A stretch of 5,590 nucleotides of DNA from NCBI GenBank assembly GCA_002297185.1, contig DBJV01000101.1:1610-7199 (forward strand), read 5' to 3'. This DNA is from Christensenella sp. UBA767 (GTDB taxonomy: Bacteria; Bacillota; Clostridia; Christensenellales; CAG-917). Positions 1 through 5,589 of this stretch are shown in pieces. Each line of letters opens with the position of its first letter. The first letter of the stretch is position 1. Made by a program: the position numbers and the translations under genes. A model generated the notes under the pieces. The model searched no databases and was not told where the DNA came from. It saw only the letters and a list, made by a program, of their open reading frames with translations.

Positions 1-77
1 TGGTGGAGGCAACAGGACTCGAACCTGTGACCTCACGGATGTGAACCGTGTGCTCTAACCAACTGAGCCATGCCTCC
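1..77 (-). tRNA. tRNA-Val (anticodon CAC), CCA encoded
   Basis: Read on the minus strand, the whole cloverleaf is present. There is a 7-bp acceptor stem (GGAGGCA with TGCCTCC), a D-arm closed by GCTC/GAGC, a 5-bp anticodon stem (CACGG/CCGTG) with the 7-base loop TTCACAT, a 5-base variable loop AGGTC, and a T-arm ACAGG/CCTGT with loop TTCGAGT. It ends in ACCA, so the CCA tail is genomically encoded (positions 1-3). U33 precedes anticodon CAC at positions 43-41, which reads the valine codon GUG. The total length is 77 bases, as expected for a class I tRNA. It lies just downstream of rpsU on the same strand, and I saw no separate promoter in the 33-base gap, so co-transcription with processing is possible (inference). 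Confidence 0.97.
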
Positions 78-83
78 GAACAA

Positions 84-100
84 TGCGCGCAAAGCACGCA
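84..100 (-). other. GC-rich hairpin between rpsU and the tRNA
   Basis: On the minus strand TGCGTGC, loop TTT, GCGCGCA forms a 7-bp stem with one G-U pair. It sits immediately after the rpsU stop codon and before the tRNA 5' end. The bases that follow (TTGTTC) are not a run of T, so this is a poor intrinsic terminator. It could be a weak terminator, a stabiliser of the rpsU mRNA 3' end, or a feature near a tRNA processing site. Confidence 0.4.
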
Positions 101-110
101 TCGATTTTGG

Positions 111-290
111 TTATGATTTGTACATTCTCTTGCGAGCAGCCTCAGCTTTCTTTTTGCGTTTTACGCTGGGTTTCTCGTAAGCCTCTTTCTTGCGGAGGTC
201 GCCGATGATGCCGTCACGAGCGCATTTTCTCTTAAAACGACGGATAGCGTTTTCCAAACTTTCGTTTTCGCCGACTTTAACTGTTGACAT
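111..290 (-). CDS. rpsU: 30S ribosomal protein S21
   Basis: This 59-residue protein is recognisable as bS21. It starts [20 protein letters not shown], and continues with a conserved Cys at 23, the [17 protein letters not shown] segment and a very basic tail ([16 protein letters not shown]), the usual Firmicutes form and length. S21 is a small-subunit protein that sits near the 3' end of 16S rRNA and assists initiation. The ATG at 290-288 is chosen because GGAGGT (minus strand, about 298-303) lies at normal spacing. The reading frame stays open further upstream to about 335, but that would run over the ribosome binding site and promoter and has no support. The neighbour downstream is tRNA-Val on the same strand. 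Gene identity is near certain. Confidence 0.97.
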   Translation of the reverse strand: MSTVKVGENESLENAIRRFKRKCARDGIIGDLRKKEAYEKPSVKRKKKAEAARKRMYKS

Positions 291-326
291 CTGATTCACC
301 TCCTCGGAAATGGATTTTACTTTACT

Positions 327-354
327 ATTATACACAAAAAAACGCCGATGTCAA
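327..354 (-). promoter_or_regulatory. Strong housekeeping promoter of rpsU
   Basis: On the minus strand there is a perfect TTGACA (354-349), a 16-base spacer containing a run of seven T, and a perfect TATAAT (332-327). Transcription would begin near 320, giving a leader of about 30 bases ahead of the rpsU start codon at 290. Consensus boxes fit a highly expressed ribosomal-protein gene. Confidence 0.9.
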
Positions 355-563
355 ACGAAAATGTAACAAGGAGCGGTGCTTTTTGAAAATTGCGCTTGAA
401 AAACATCAAAGTCGTGTTTTTCTCCCCTATTCGGTTGAAATTACACCGTCGATTTACGCTTCAATTTCCATGCGTCCTGCCCCCATTTCGCCGGCGATAT
501 TGCATAAATATACGAAAAATGTCGGATTAAATATGCAAAATTCGAAAAACCGCCTCAAAATGC
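355..563. other. Intergenic stretch, no convincing gene
   Basis: This is the gap between the two divergent promoters. A plus-strand frame could begin at TTG 383 behind AAGGAG and run to 628 (81 codons), but it would read through the riboswitch promoter and into the aptamer, and the product resembles nothing I know. On the minus strand a short frame ending at 454-456 reads ...AGEMGAGRMEIEA before a stop, and continues with protein-like composition across further stops. I cannot assign a function to either. No terminator or RNA fold was recognised here. Confidence 0.5.
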
Positions 564-592
564 TGGACTTATGCACGATTGCGTGGTATGCT
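564..592 (+). promoter_or_regulatory. Probable promoter of the lysine-transport operon
   Basis: TGGACT at 564-569 (4 of 6 matches to TTGACA) and TATGCT at 587-592 (4 of 6 matches to TATAAT) are separated by the optimal 17 bases. Transcription would start near 599, only a few bases before helix P1 of the riboswitch begins at 605, exactly where a riboswitch leader should start. The boxes are only moderate matches, so position relative to the aptamer is the main support. Confidence 0.6.
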
Positions 593-604
593 TTGAGCAT
601 CAAA

Positions 605-764
605 TTGGTAGAGGCGCGAGTTTTATGACAAGCCGACGATGCGAACTACGTCGCGGTGGCAAAGGAAAACTCGCCGAAAGATACCTCGTTCGGTTCGGGA
701 CGACATATCTTGGGACAGCGCAGAATATGCGTTGTACTGTCACCGCAAGGTGGAGCGCTATCGA
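605..764 (+). promoter_or_regulatory. Lysine riboswitch (L box) aptamer
   Basis: The conserved lysine-aptamer strings are present in order: GTAGAGGCGCGAG, GGTGGCAAAGGAAAA, TCGCCGAAAG, TGGGACAGCG, and TGTCACC-GCAA-GGTGGAG leading into CGCTATC. All five helices can be drawn. P1 is 605-611 with 758-764. P2 is 616-624 with 666-674, its distal stem being 634-638 with 649-653. P3 is 678-683 with 706-711 plus 686-689 with 700-703. P4 is 715-722 with 728-735. P5 is 741-744 with 749-752, closed by a GCAA tetraloop. The loops of P2 (CGAACT, 642-647) and P3 (GGTTCG, 692-697) are complementary, matching the kissing-loop contact known for this class. This RNA binds free lysine and controls the transporter genes that follow. 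Confidence 0.95.
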
Positions 765-783
765 CATTGACAGGTTATTTGTT

Positions 784-815
784 ATCCGCAATGTTGTTGG
801 CATTGCGGATTTTTT
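784..815 (+). terminator. Riboswitch expression platform: intrinsic terminator with competing antiterminator
   Basis: ATCCGCAATG (784-793) pairs perfectly with CATTGCGGAT (801-810) around a 7-base loop, followed by TTTTT at 811-815: a strong intrinsic terminator ahead of the coding region. The segment CGACATTG (762-769), whose first bases belong to the 3' strand of P1, can instead pair with CAATGTTG (789-796) in the terminator's 5' arm (8 bp, one G-U). Lysine binding stabilises P1, blocks this antiterminator and favours termination, so genes are expressed when lysine is low. The mechanism is inferred from pairing and from how this riboswitch class works in Firmicutes. Confidence 0.92.
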
Positions 816-871
816 ATCTTCAATGCATTAGCCGTCGATTTGAAAATATTCTCTTCGAGGTGCATCAAAAA

Positions 872-2509
872 ATGAAAAAAACAACGAAACTTATCACAAT
901 CGCGCTTGTTTTGGCTGTTTTGGCAGGTTGCATAGCGGCACTTACCGCCTGCAACGACTCAAACGATGAAAACAATCAACTCGTCGTAGGCTTGGAATGC
1001 GCGTATATTCCCTTCAACTTCACGCAACAAACCGACGCAAACGACGCGGTAAAAATCAGCAATGCCGACGGATACGCCAACGGCTACGATATCCTATTCG
1101 CAAAGCGCATAGCGGACGCGCTCGGCAAAGAACTCGTAATCGTCAAGACGGATTGGGACTCTCTCGTCCCGGGCGTACAGGCAGGCACTCTCGACCTCGT
1201 AATCGCAGGCATGAGTCCTACTGCGGAGCGTCGTGAATCAATCGACTTTTCGCAGCCCTACTATCAAAGCAACCTCGTAATCGTCGTTAGAAAGGACAGC
1301 AAATACGCAAGCGCACAAAACCTCGACGATTTTTCGGGCGCAAACCTCGTGGCTCAAATCGGCACATTCCACAACGACGCCCTTCAAGAGCAAGCGGCAG
1401 CGCACGGAATCAACGCCGGCACACCGATGTCCACCTTCCCCGAAATGACGGTTGCCCTCAACTCCAAATCCATTGACGGCTACGTCGCGGAAGAGCCGGG
1501 CGCAATTGCGGACTGTGCGGCAAACACCAACCTCACCTACGTACACCTCGTCAACAACACGACGGGCTTTACGGCAAGCGACGAGGACACCCAAATTGCA
1601 ATCGGCATGCGCAAAGGCTACGAATACGCCGACCAAATCAACACCCTTTTGGCGAGCATCTCTCAAGAGGAACGCCTCTCGATGATGCAATACGCCGTTC
1701 GCTTTTCCACCGACAACGCCGCCTACCACTCCACCTTCTTCACGAGAGTGGGCAACATCATCAAAACCTATTACGTATCCATTCTCAAAGGCGTGGGCTA
1801 CACCATCTTGGTTGCAATCGTCGGTACGGTGGTAGGCTTGCTAATCGGTATTCTAATCGGCATTTATCGCACTCTCGGCACTCCCAAAAACAAATTCTTG
1901 GCGGTGCTTAAAAAGATAGGCGACTTCATTCTCTCCGCCTACATCGAGGTATTCCGCGGCACGCCGATGATGGTGCAGGCAATGGTCATATTCTGGGGCT
2001 TTGCGCTCATCAACGACGGCGCAACGATGGACGTCACGATTGCAGGTCTAATCATCGTATCCATCAATACGGGCGCGTACATGGCGGAAATCGTGCGCGG
2101 TGGCATCATCTCCATAGACAAAGGACAATTTGAAGGCGCGCAAGCAATCGGCATGACGCACTCGCAAACGATGTGGAATATCGTCCTACCCCAAGTACTG
2201 CGAAACATAATGCCGAGCGTGGCGAACGAATTTGTCATCAACATCAAAGACACGTCCGTGCTTAACGTCATCGGCTTTACGGAACTCTTCTTCTACGCCA
2301 AATCGATTGCGTTCAACACGTATGCGATATTTGAAACCTACCTCGTCGTAGCGGTGATATACTTCATACTCACCTTCACCATTACGCGCATACTGCGCCT
2401 CATCGAAAAGAAAATGGACGGCAAGAAAGACTATCAGATTATGGGTTCGCAAAACCTCGATGCCGACTCCATAATCCGTGAAAAAAATGCAATGGGAGGC
2501 AACAGATGA
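872..2509 (+). CDS. Lysine ABC transporter, substrate-binding lipoprotein fused to permease
   Basis: This 545-residue protein joins two parts of a polar amino-acid importer. Residues 1-27 are a lipoprotein-type signal with two possible lipoboxes, LAGC (Cys20) and LTAC (Cys27). Residues about 37-278 are a family 3 solute-binding domain ([46 protein letters not shown]). Residues about 303-512 are the permease, with several membrane helices (first at about 307-332), the RGTPMMVQ segment at 362-369 and the EAA loop [20 protein letters not shown] at 421-440 that contacts the ATPase. ATG 872 is chosen because GAGGTG (857-862) sits 9 bases upstream. The frame is open back to 656, but that would translate the aptamer and terminator. 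The family imports basic or polar amino acids; lysine is inferred from the riboswitch. It overlaps the ATPase gene by ATGA. Confidence 0.93.
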   Translation: MKKTTKLITIALVLAVLAGCIAALTACNDSNDENNQLVVGLECAYIPFNFTQQTDANDAVKISNADGYANGYDILFAKRIADALGKELVIVKTDWDSLVPGVQAGTLDLVIAGMSPTAERRESIDFSQPYYQSNLVIVVRKDSKYASAQNLDDFSGANLVAQIGTFHNDALQEQAAAHGINAGTPMSTFPEMTVALNSKSIDGYVAEEPGAIADCAANTNLTYVHLVNNTTGFTASDEDTQIAIGMRKGYEYADQINTLLASISQEERLSMMQYAVRFSTDNAAYHSTFFTRVGNIIKTYYVSILKGVGYTILVAIVGTVVGLLIGILIGIYRTLGTPKNKFLAVLKKIGDFILSAYIEVFRGTPMMVQAMVIFWGFALINDGATMDVTIAGLIIVSINTGAYMAEIVRGGIISIDKGQFEGAQAIGMTHSQTMWNIVLPQVLRNIMPSVANEFVINIKDTSVLNVIGFTELFFYAKSIAFNTYAIFETYLVVAVIYFILTFTITRILRLIEKKMDGKKDYQIMGSQNLDADSIIREKNAMGGNR

Positions 2510-3381
2510 GCCAAGATATCCAAGAAATGAATATAAAAGAAAACGTTATAGACGAGCAAAATATCGGCTTAGATACCGAAAATATCAACGATACGCAAGA
2601 AATCGCGCAAGTAGCGACGGAAAACGAAAGCGGCGCGTCTCCCCTCATCGAGATACGACATCTCGAAAAGAATTTCGGTGACCACCAAGTGCTAAAAGAT
2701 ATCGATTTCACCGTCAACGCAGGCGACGTAACCTGCATCATCGGCTCGTCGGGCAGCGGCAAATCCACACTTCTGCGCTGCATCAACTTGTTTGAAACTC
2801 CCACCTCGGGCGAGATATACTTCCACGGCGAAGATATCACCAAAACCAAGAGCGCGCCCAAGTATCGTGAAAAAGTCACGATGGTGTTCCAATCCTTCAA
2901 CCTTTTCAACAATCTATCCGTACTTTCCAACTGCACGATAGGTCCTCGCAAAGTGCTGAAAATGAAAAAGGACGAGGCGAACGCCGTCGCAATGAAGTAT
3001 CTCGAACTCGTAGGCATGAGCGCATACGTCAACGCAAAGCCCCGTCAACTCTCGGGCGGTCAAAAGCAACGCGTAGCAATCGCACGCGCGCTCGCAATGT
3101 CCCCCGAAGTCATACTCTTTGACGAACCCACCTCCGCCCTCGACCCCGAAATGGTAGGCGAGGTACTAAACGTCATGAAAGAACTTGCCGACGCAGGACT
3201 TACCATGCTCGTAGTTACGCACGAGATGACGTTTGCTCGCGACGTAGCCAACAAAGTCGTTTTTATGGATCAAGGCGTAATCGTGGAAGAAGGCGATCCC
3301 AAGGACATCTTCACCAATCCGAAGGAAGAGCGCACCAAAGCCTTCCTCTCCCGTATGCTCGCCGAGGCAAACGCTCAATAA
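2506..3381 (+). CDS. Lysine ABC transporter, ATP-binding protein (GlnQ/HisP family)
   Basis: This 291-residue ABC ATPase powers the adjacent permease from the cytoplasmic face. Visible motifs are Walker [10 protein letters not shown] (80-88), Q-loop Gln129 in VFQSFNLF, the signature [15 protein letters not shown] (182-196), Walker B VILFDEP (202-208) with catalytic Glu207, D-loop SALD (210-213) and the switch His239 in VVTHEM. All catalytic residues are intact. The start ATG overlaps the permease stop and has GGGAGG (2494-2499) 6 bases upstream, so translational coupling is likely. The core begins near residue 47 ([13 protein letters not shown]). The first 46 residues are an unusual polar, acidic extension rich in N, D, E and Q; most relatives are about 240-250 residues and lack it. 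It is expressed from the same lysine-controlled transcript. Confidence 0.95.
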   Translation: MSQDIQEMNIKENVIDEQNIGLDTENINDTQEIAQVATENESGASPLIEIRHLEKNFGDHQVLKDIDFTVNAGDVTCIIGSSGSGKSTLLRCINLFETPTSGEIYFHGEDITKTKSAPKYREKVTMVFQSFNLFNNLSVLSNCTIGPRKVLKMKKDEANAVAMKYLELVGMSAYVNAKPRQLSGGQKQRVAIARALAMSPEVILFDEPTSALDPEMVGEVLNVMKELADAGLTMLVVTHEMTFARDVANKVVFMDQGVIVEEGDPKDIFTNPKEERTKAFLSRMLAEANAQ

Positions 3382-3399
3382 AACTCGTTAGAACAACGA

Positions 3400-3430
3400 A
3401 AAACCGCCGATTATTCGGCGGTTTTCTTTT
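3400..3430. terminator. Terminator between convergent genes, probably bidirectional
   Basis: AAAACCGCCGA (3400-3410), loop TTAT, and TCGGCGGTTTT (3415-3425) form an 11-bp perfect stem. On the plus strand it runs into TTTTCTTTTG, ending the lysine operon 18 bases after its stop. On the minus strand the same hairpin ends in TTTTT-CG-TT, and it lies 26 bases past the stop of the convergent nitroreductase-family gene, so it can serve both. Confidence 0.88.
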
Positions 3431-3451
3431 GTCTTGATTGCAGCATAACGC

Positions 3452-4108
3452 TTAAATTTTTCTTCCCGAACCTATCTCGAAGTGGCATTTTGCTATGCCC
3501 AAATCGATGGTCGTATAAAATCCTATACCTGCTTTTGCAACGACCTTTCCGTCTTTCAATTCAAAGGTGAATTTTTGCTGATTTATAGCGGTCGGAGCAA
3601 GCAACGCCGCTTTTACGCCGTTTACGAACCAATCGGGAGCAGGCGTAACGTCCGATTTGCTCACCTCTTCCATACTGCGGCTATGGTGTGCCACTCCTTG
3701 TGTTTGTCCGTAACCGATTGCAATGACGAGCGCAAGTTTTTCGCCTTTTGCCAAATCGTAGGCGACCTTTCCTTTGCTATACGACAAAGCCACCCAGCAG
3801 GTATTGAGTCCGAGCGTTTGGGCAAAAAGCACCAGTTTTTCACCGTAATAGCCTGCTTTTTCGCTCAAATCGGAACTTTTTTCGCCTACTACTGCAATAT
3901 AATTCTTCACGTTTCTGAAACTTCCGTAATGCGCCATACGACCGCCGAAAGCCTTATCTTCGCCAAGAATAAGTTGCATATTGAGACCGCTCTCTTTATT
4001 GAGTTTTGCGATTTCCTCTTGCAACGCCTTGAGGGTTTCGCCATCTATCTTTTTATCGAGATACGCTCTAACCGAGTGCCTTTCGTTCATTGCTTGCATC
4101 AAATCCAT
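3452..4108 (-). CDS. Nitroreductase-family flavoprotein
   Basis: This 218-residue protein looks like the short nitroreductase group represented by Thermotoga TM1586. It starts MDLMQAMNERHSVRAYLDKK; RHSVRAY at 10-16 is the N-terminal FMN-phosphate binding pattern of nitroreductases. A central GLNTCWVAL (100-108) and APTAINQQ at 171-178 also fit the flavin-binding fold. Members bind FMN and pass electrons from NAD(P)H to varied acceptors; the natural substrate is unknown here. No signal peptide is seen, so it is cytoplasmic. ATG 4108 is chosen because GAGGTG lies just upstream at normal spacing; a TTG four codons earlier overlaps that site. It stands alone, convergent with the lysine operon and divergent from the esterase-like gene. 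The opposite strand is open over a long stretch (3482-4192) but is judged a shadow. Confidence 0.88.
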   Translation of the reverse strand: MDLMQAMNERHSVRAYLDKKIDGETLKALQEEIAKLNKESGLNMQLILGEDKAFGGRMAHYGSFRNVKNYIAVVGEKSSDLSEKAGYYGEKLVLFAQTLGLNTCWVALSYSKGKVAYDLAKGEKLALVIAIGYGQTQGVAHHSRSMEEVSKSDVTPAPDWFVNGVKAALLAPTAINQQKFTFELKDGKVVAKAGIGFYTTIDLGIAKCHFEIGSGRKI

Positions 4109-4151
4109 ATTACACCTCAAAAAATCAAGTCATTCTTTTTTTTGCATAATA

Positions 4152-4178
4152 ATTATATCATAAAATCCCAAAAGTCAA
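4152..4178 (-). promoter_or_regulatory. Promoter of the nitroreductase-family gene
   Basis: On the minus strand there is a perfect TATAAT (4157-4152) preceded by TGA, an extended -10 motif (TGnTATAAT), and TTGACT (4178-4173) 15 bases upstream. The short spacer is offset by the extended -10. Transcription would start near 4145, about 37 bases ahead of the start codon. Confidence 0.8.
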
Positions 4179-4295
4179 CGCAAATAAAATAAACAACCAA
4201 AGACGCAGGCGACGCCTTATACACTTGCAAAAATTAAACTATCTTTTCAACAAAATTAAATACTGCTTAAAATGAAAGATTTATTATTGCAAAGG

Positions 4296-4323
4296 TTGAT
4301 TTTGCACGAATTTTGTGTACAAT
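4296..4323 (+). promoter_or_regulatory. Probable promoter of the esterase-like lipoprotein gene
   Basis: TTGATT (4296-4301), a 16-base spacer and TACAAT (4318-4323) place a start near 4330, about 25 bases before the ATG at 4355. Together with the promoter at 4152-4178 it shows that the two genes diverge. GCAAA (4289-4293) and TTTGC around the -35 box could be part of an operator, but this is too short to claim. Confidence 0.7.
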
Positions 4324-4354
4324 AAAGTTGAAAATCACAATTTGAGGCGACGTT

Positions 4355-5299
4355 ATGAAAATCAAGACGAAAAGATATTTGATTTTGCTTTTGGTGCTTA
4401 TGCTTGCGCTTTGCACCTTCTTTGCATGCTCGCCAAAAGACGACGGAGACCCAACTCCGCCCGATACCGACGATTCGGACGACGAACTTCCAGAAATTGA
4501 CTGGGAGGCGTTTTTCGGCGGTTTTTCTTCCCAAAACGAACCCGAATTTTTGCCATATGCCGATACTAAATACGGTGAAACGGTTGAAATAACCTATCAT
4601 TCAGGCGTTACAAACGCCGACAAGCACGCAATGGTTACGCTCCCCTACGGCTATGACGAGAGCAAACAATACCCCGTGCTATATTTGTTGCACGGCATTT
4701 TCTGCAGTCATAAATCTTGGACGGAAAACGGCAACGCAAAATATATTATCCAAAATCTCAACCTCGACAAAGGCGTCAAAGAGATGATAATCGTATCCGT
4801 CAACTCCATCGTCAATGCAGACGAGAAAGCACCCTCTATTTTCGATACGGAATACGCCACGATTTTCGACAAAACGGGCGAGGATATCGTAACTTCGCTC
4901 ATGCCCTATATCAACGAGCATTATTCCACTCTCACTGACAGAGAAAACACCGCAATAGCAGGCTTTTCCATGGGCGGTCGCGAAACCATGCTCACCGCCT
5001 TTGCCTATCCCGAAAAATTCGGTTACGTCGGCGCGTTCTCCTCTGCAGGCTACGACAACAGCGTAATAAGTTTCAGCTCCCAAGTCCCCGACTTCAAAAC
5101 GACGAGCGGCAACCAATTTGAATATCTAATGCTTGCAATCGGCTCGAGCGACTACTCCACAGGACACATAACTCGTGCGCTCGAAACAAAACTAACCAAA
5201 AACGGCGTAATCTTTGAAAAGAAAACCTACAACGGCGGACACGATTTCTATGTCTGGAAGTGCGCCCTGTACGATTTTGCACAAAAGATATTTCAATAA
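4355..5299 (+). CDS. Secreted alpha/beta-hydrolase lipoprotein, putative esterase (esterase D / feruloyl-esterase type)
   Basis: This 314-residue protein starts with a basic then hydrophobic signal (residues 1-24) ending FFAC, so Cys25 is the likely lipidated residue, although Phe at -3 and -2 is atypical. Residues 26-50 form an acidic, proline- and aspartate-rich linker that would tether the enzyme outside the membrane. The catalytic domain spans about 70-314: VTLPYGYDESKQYPVLYLLHG (94-114, beta strands and oxyanion region), the nucleophile elbow GFSMGG (203-208, Ser205), IGSSD (262-266, probable acid Asp266) and GGHDFYVW (294-301, His296). The order fits the putative esterase family (PF00756), which includes xylan-side-chain esterases; the true substrate is unknown. 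GAGG at 4344-4347 supports the ATG at 4355. It appears monocistronic, and I found no clear terminator after it. Confidence 0.87.
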   Translation: MKIKTKRYLILLLVLMLALCTFFACSPKDDGDPTPPDTDDSDDELPEIDWEAFFGGFSSQNEPEFLPYADTKYGETVEITYHSGVTNADKHAMVTLPYGYDESKQYPVLYLLHGIFCSHKSWTENGNAKYIIQNLNLDKGVKEMIIVSVNSIVNADEKAPSIFDTEYATIFDKTGEDIVTSLMPYINEHYSTLTDRENTAIAGFSMGGRETMLTAFAYPEKFGYVGAFSSAGYDNSVISFSSQVPDFKTTSGNQFEYLMLAIGSSDYSTGHITRALETKLTKNGVIFEKKTYNGGHDFYVWKCALYDFAQKIFQ

Positions 5300-5360
5300 A
5301 GGGACAGTCGTAACTCATTTAAAAAGAAAGTAGAAAGCACACAAAGCCATTTCAAGGCGC

Positions 5361-5392
5361 ACTTATTAACGGAATGTGCTTATTCGGAGACG
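5361..5392 (+). repeat. Imperfect direct repeat, copy 1
   Basis: This 32-base segment begins ACTTATTAACGG and ends in GACG. It matches 5455-5486 at 26 of 32 positions, with the first 12 identical. The two copies start exactly 94 bases apart, and each is followed about 48-53 bases after its start by GCGAGCC (5409 and 5508), so the repeat unit may be longer but diverged. Confidence 0.6.
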
Positions 5393-5404
5393 GACAAATC
5401 CGCC

Positions 5405-5427
5405 GTCCGCGAGCCTGTCGAGCGGAC
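5405..5427 (+). other. Hairpin inside the first repeat unit
   Basis: GTCCGC (5405-5410) pairs with GCGGAC (5422-5427) around an 11-base loop that contains a second CGAG. No T run follows, so it is not a standard terminator. Its role is unknown. Confidence 0.4.
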
Positions 5428-5454
5428 TATTTAACGCACACTCATTCGTTGCCT

Positions 5455-5486
5455 ACTTATTAACGGTATTTGCCCCTTCGAAGACG
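5455..5486 (+). repeat. Imperfect direct repeat, copy 2
   Basis: This is the second copy of the 32-base repeat starting at 5361 (26 of 32 matches; differences cluster in the middle). It lies in the non-coding right end of the window. Confidence 0.6.
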
Positions 5487-5548
5487 TGATTTCGAGCCGC
5501 AACGGCGGCGAGCCATCCGAACACCGAGCTTGATGTTTAGTACAAGCG

Positions 5549-5589
5549 ACTGCGCCGTGTTGTTGCGTAGCTGGCGCACAAAGCGCAGT
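5549..5589. repeat. Long interrupted inverted repeat at the window edge
   Basis: ACTGCGC (5549-5555) pairs with GCGCAGT (5583-5589). Inside it, TTGTTGCG (5560-5567) pairs with CGCACAA (5575-5581) with one bulged T, closing a 7-base loop TAGCTGG. That is about 14 bp of stem in 41 bases, with an internal loop. There is no visible T run, though the window ends one base later. Confidence 0.5.

Noticed and set aside
383..628. Plus-strand frame starting at TTG behind AAGGAG (81 codons)
   Set aside because: It runs across the riboswitch promoter and into helix P2 of the aptamer, uses a rare start codon, and its product has no recognisable family.
571..831. Short frames on both strands over the leader (571-831 plus, 600-803 minus)
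   Set aside because: They lie over the riboswitch, whose conserved bases explain the sequence, and their products look random.
656..871. Upstream extension of the transporter gene in the same open frame
   Set aside because: It would translate most of the riboswitch and the terminator. ATG 872 has a ribosome binding site and begins a proper signal peptide.
1238..1729. Long minus-strand frame inside the transporter gene
   Set aside because: It is antisense to a clearly conserved binding domain, with no ribosome binding site or family resemblance.
2439..3032. 197-residue minus-strand frame over the ATPase gene
   Set aside because: The plus strand carries all ABC motifs here, so the opposite frame is a by-product of codon usage.
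3482..4192. 236-residue plus-strand frame opposite the nitroreductase-family gene
   Set aside because: The minus strand has a promoter, a ribosome binding site and flavin-binding motifs. The plus frame is Cys- and Phe-rich and unlike any family I know.
5549..5589. Integron attC-like site
   Set aside because: The hairpin shape is suggestive, but I could not identify the paired core GTTRRRY/RYYYAAC sites, and no integrase or cassette is visible.
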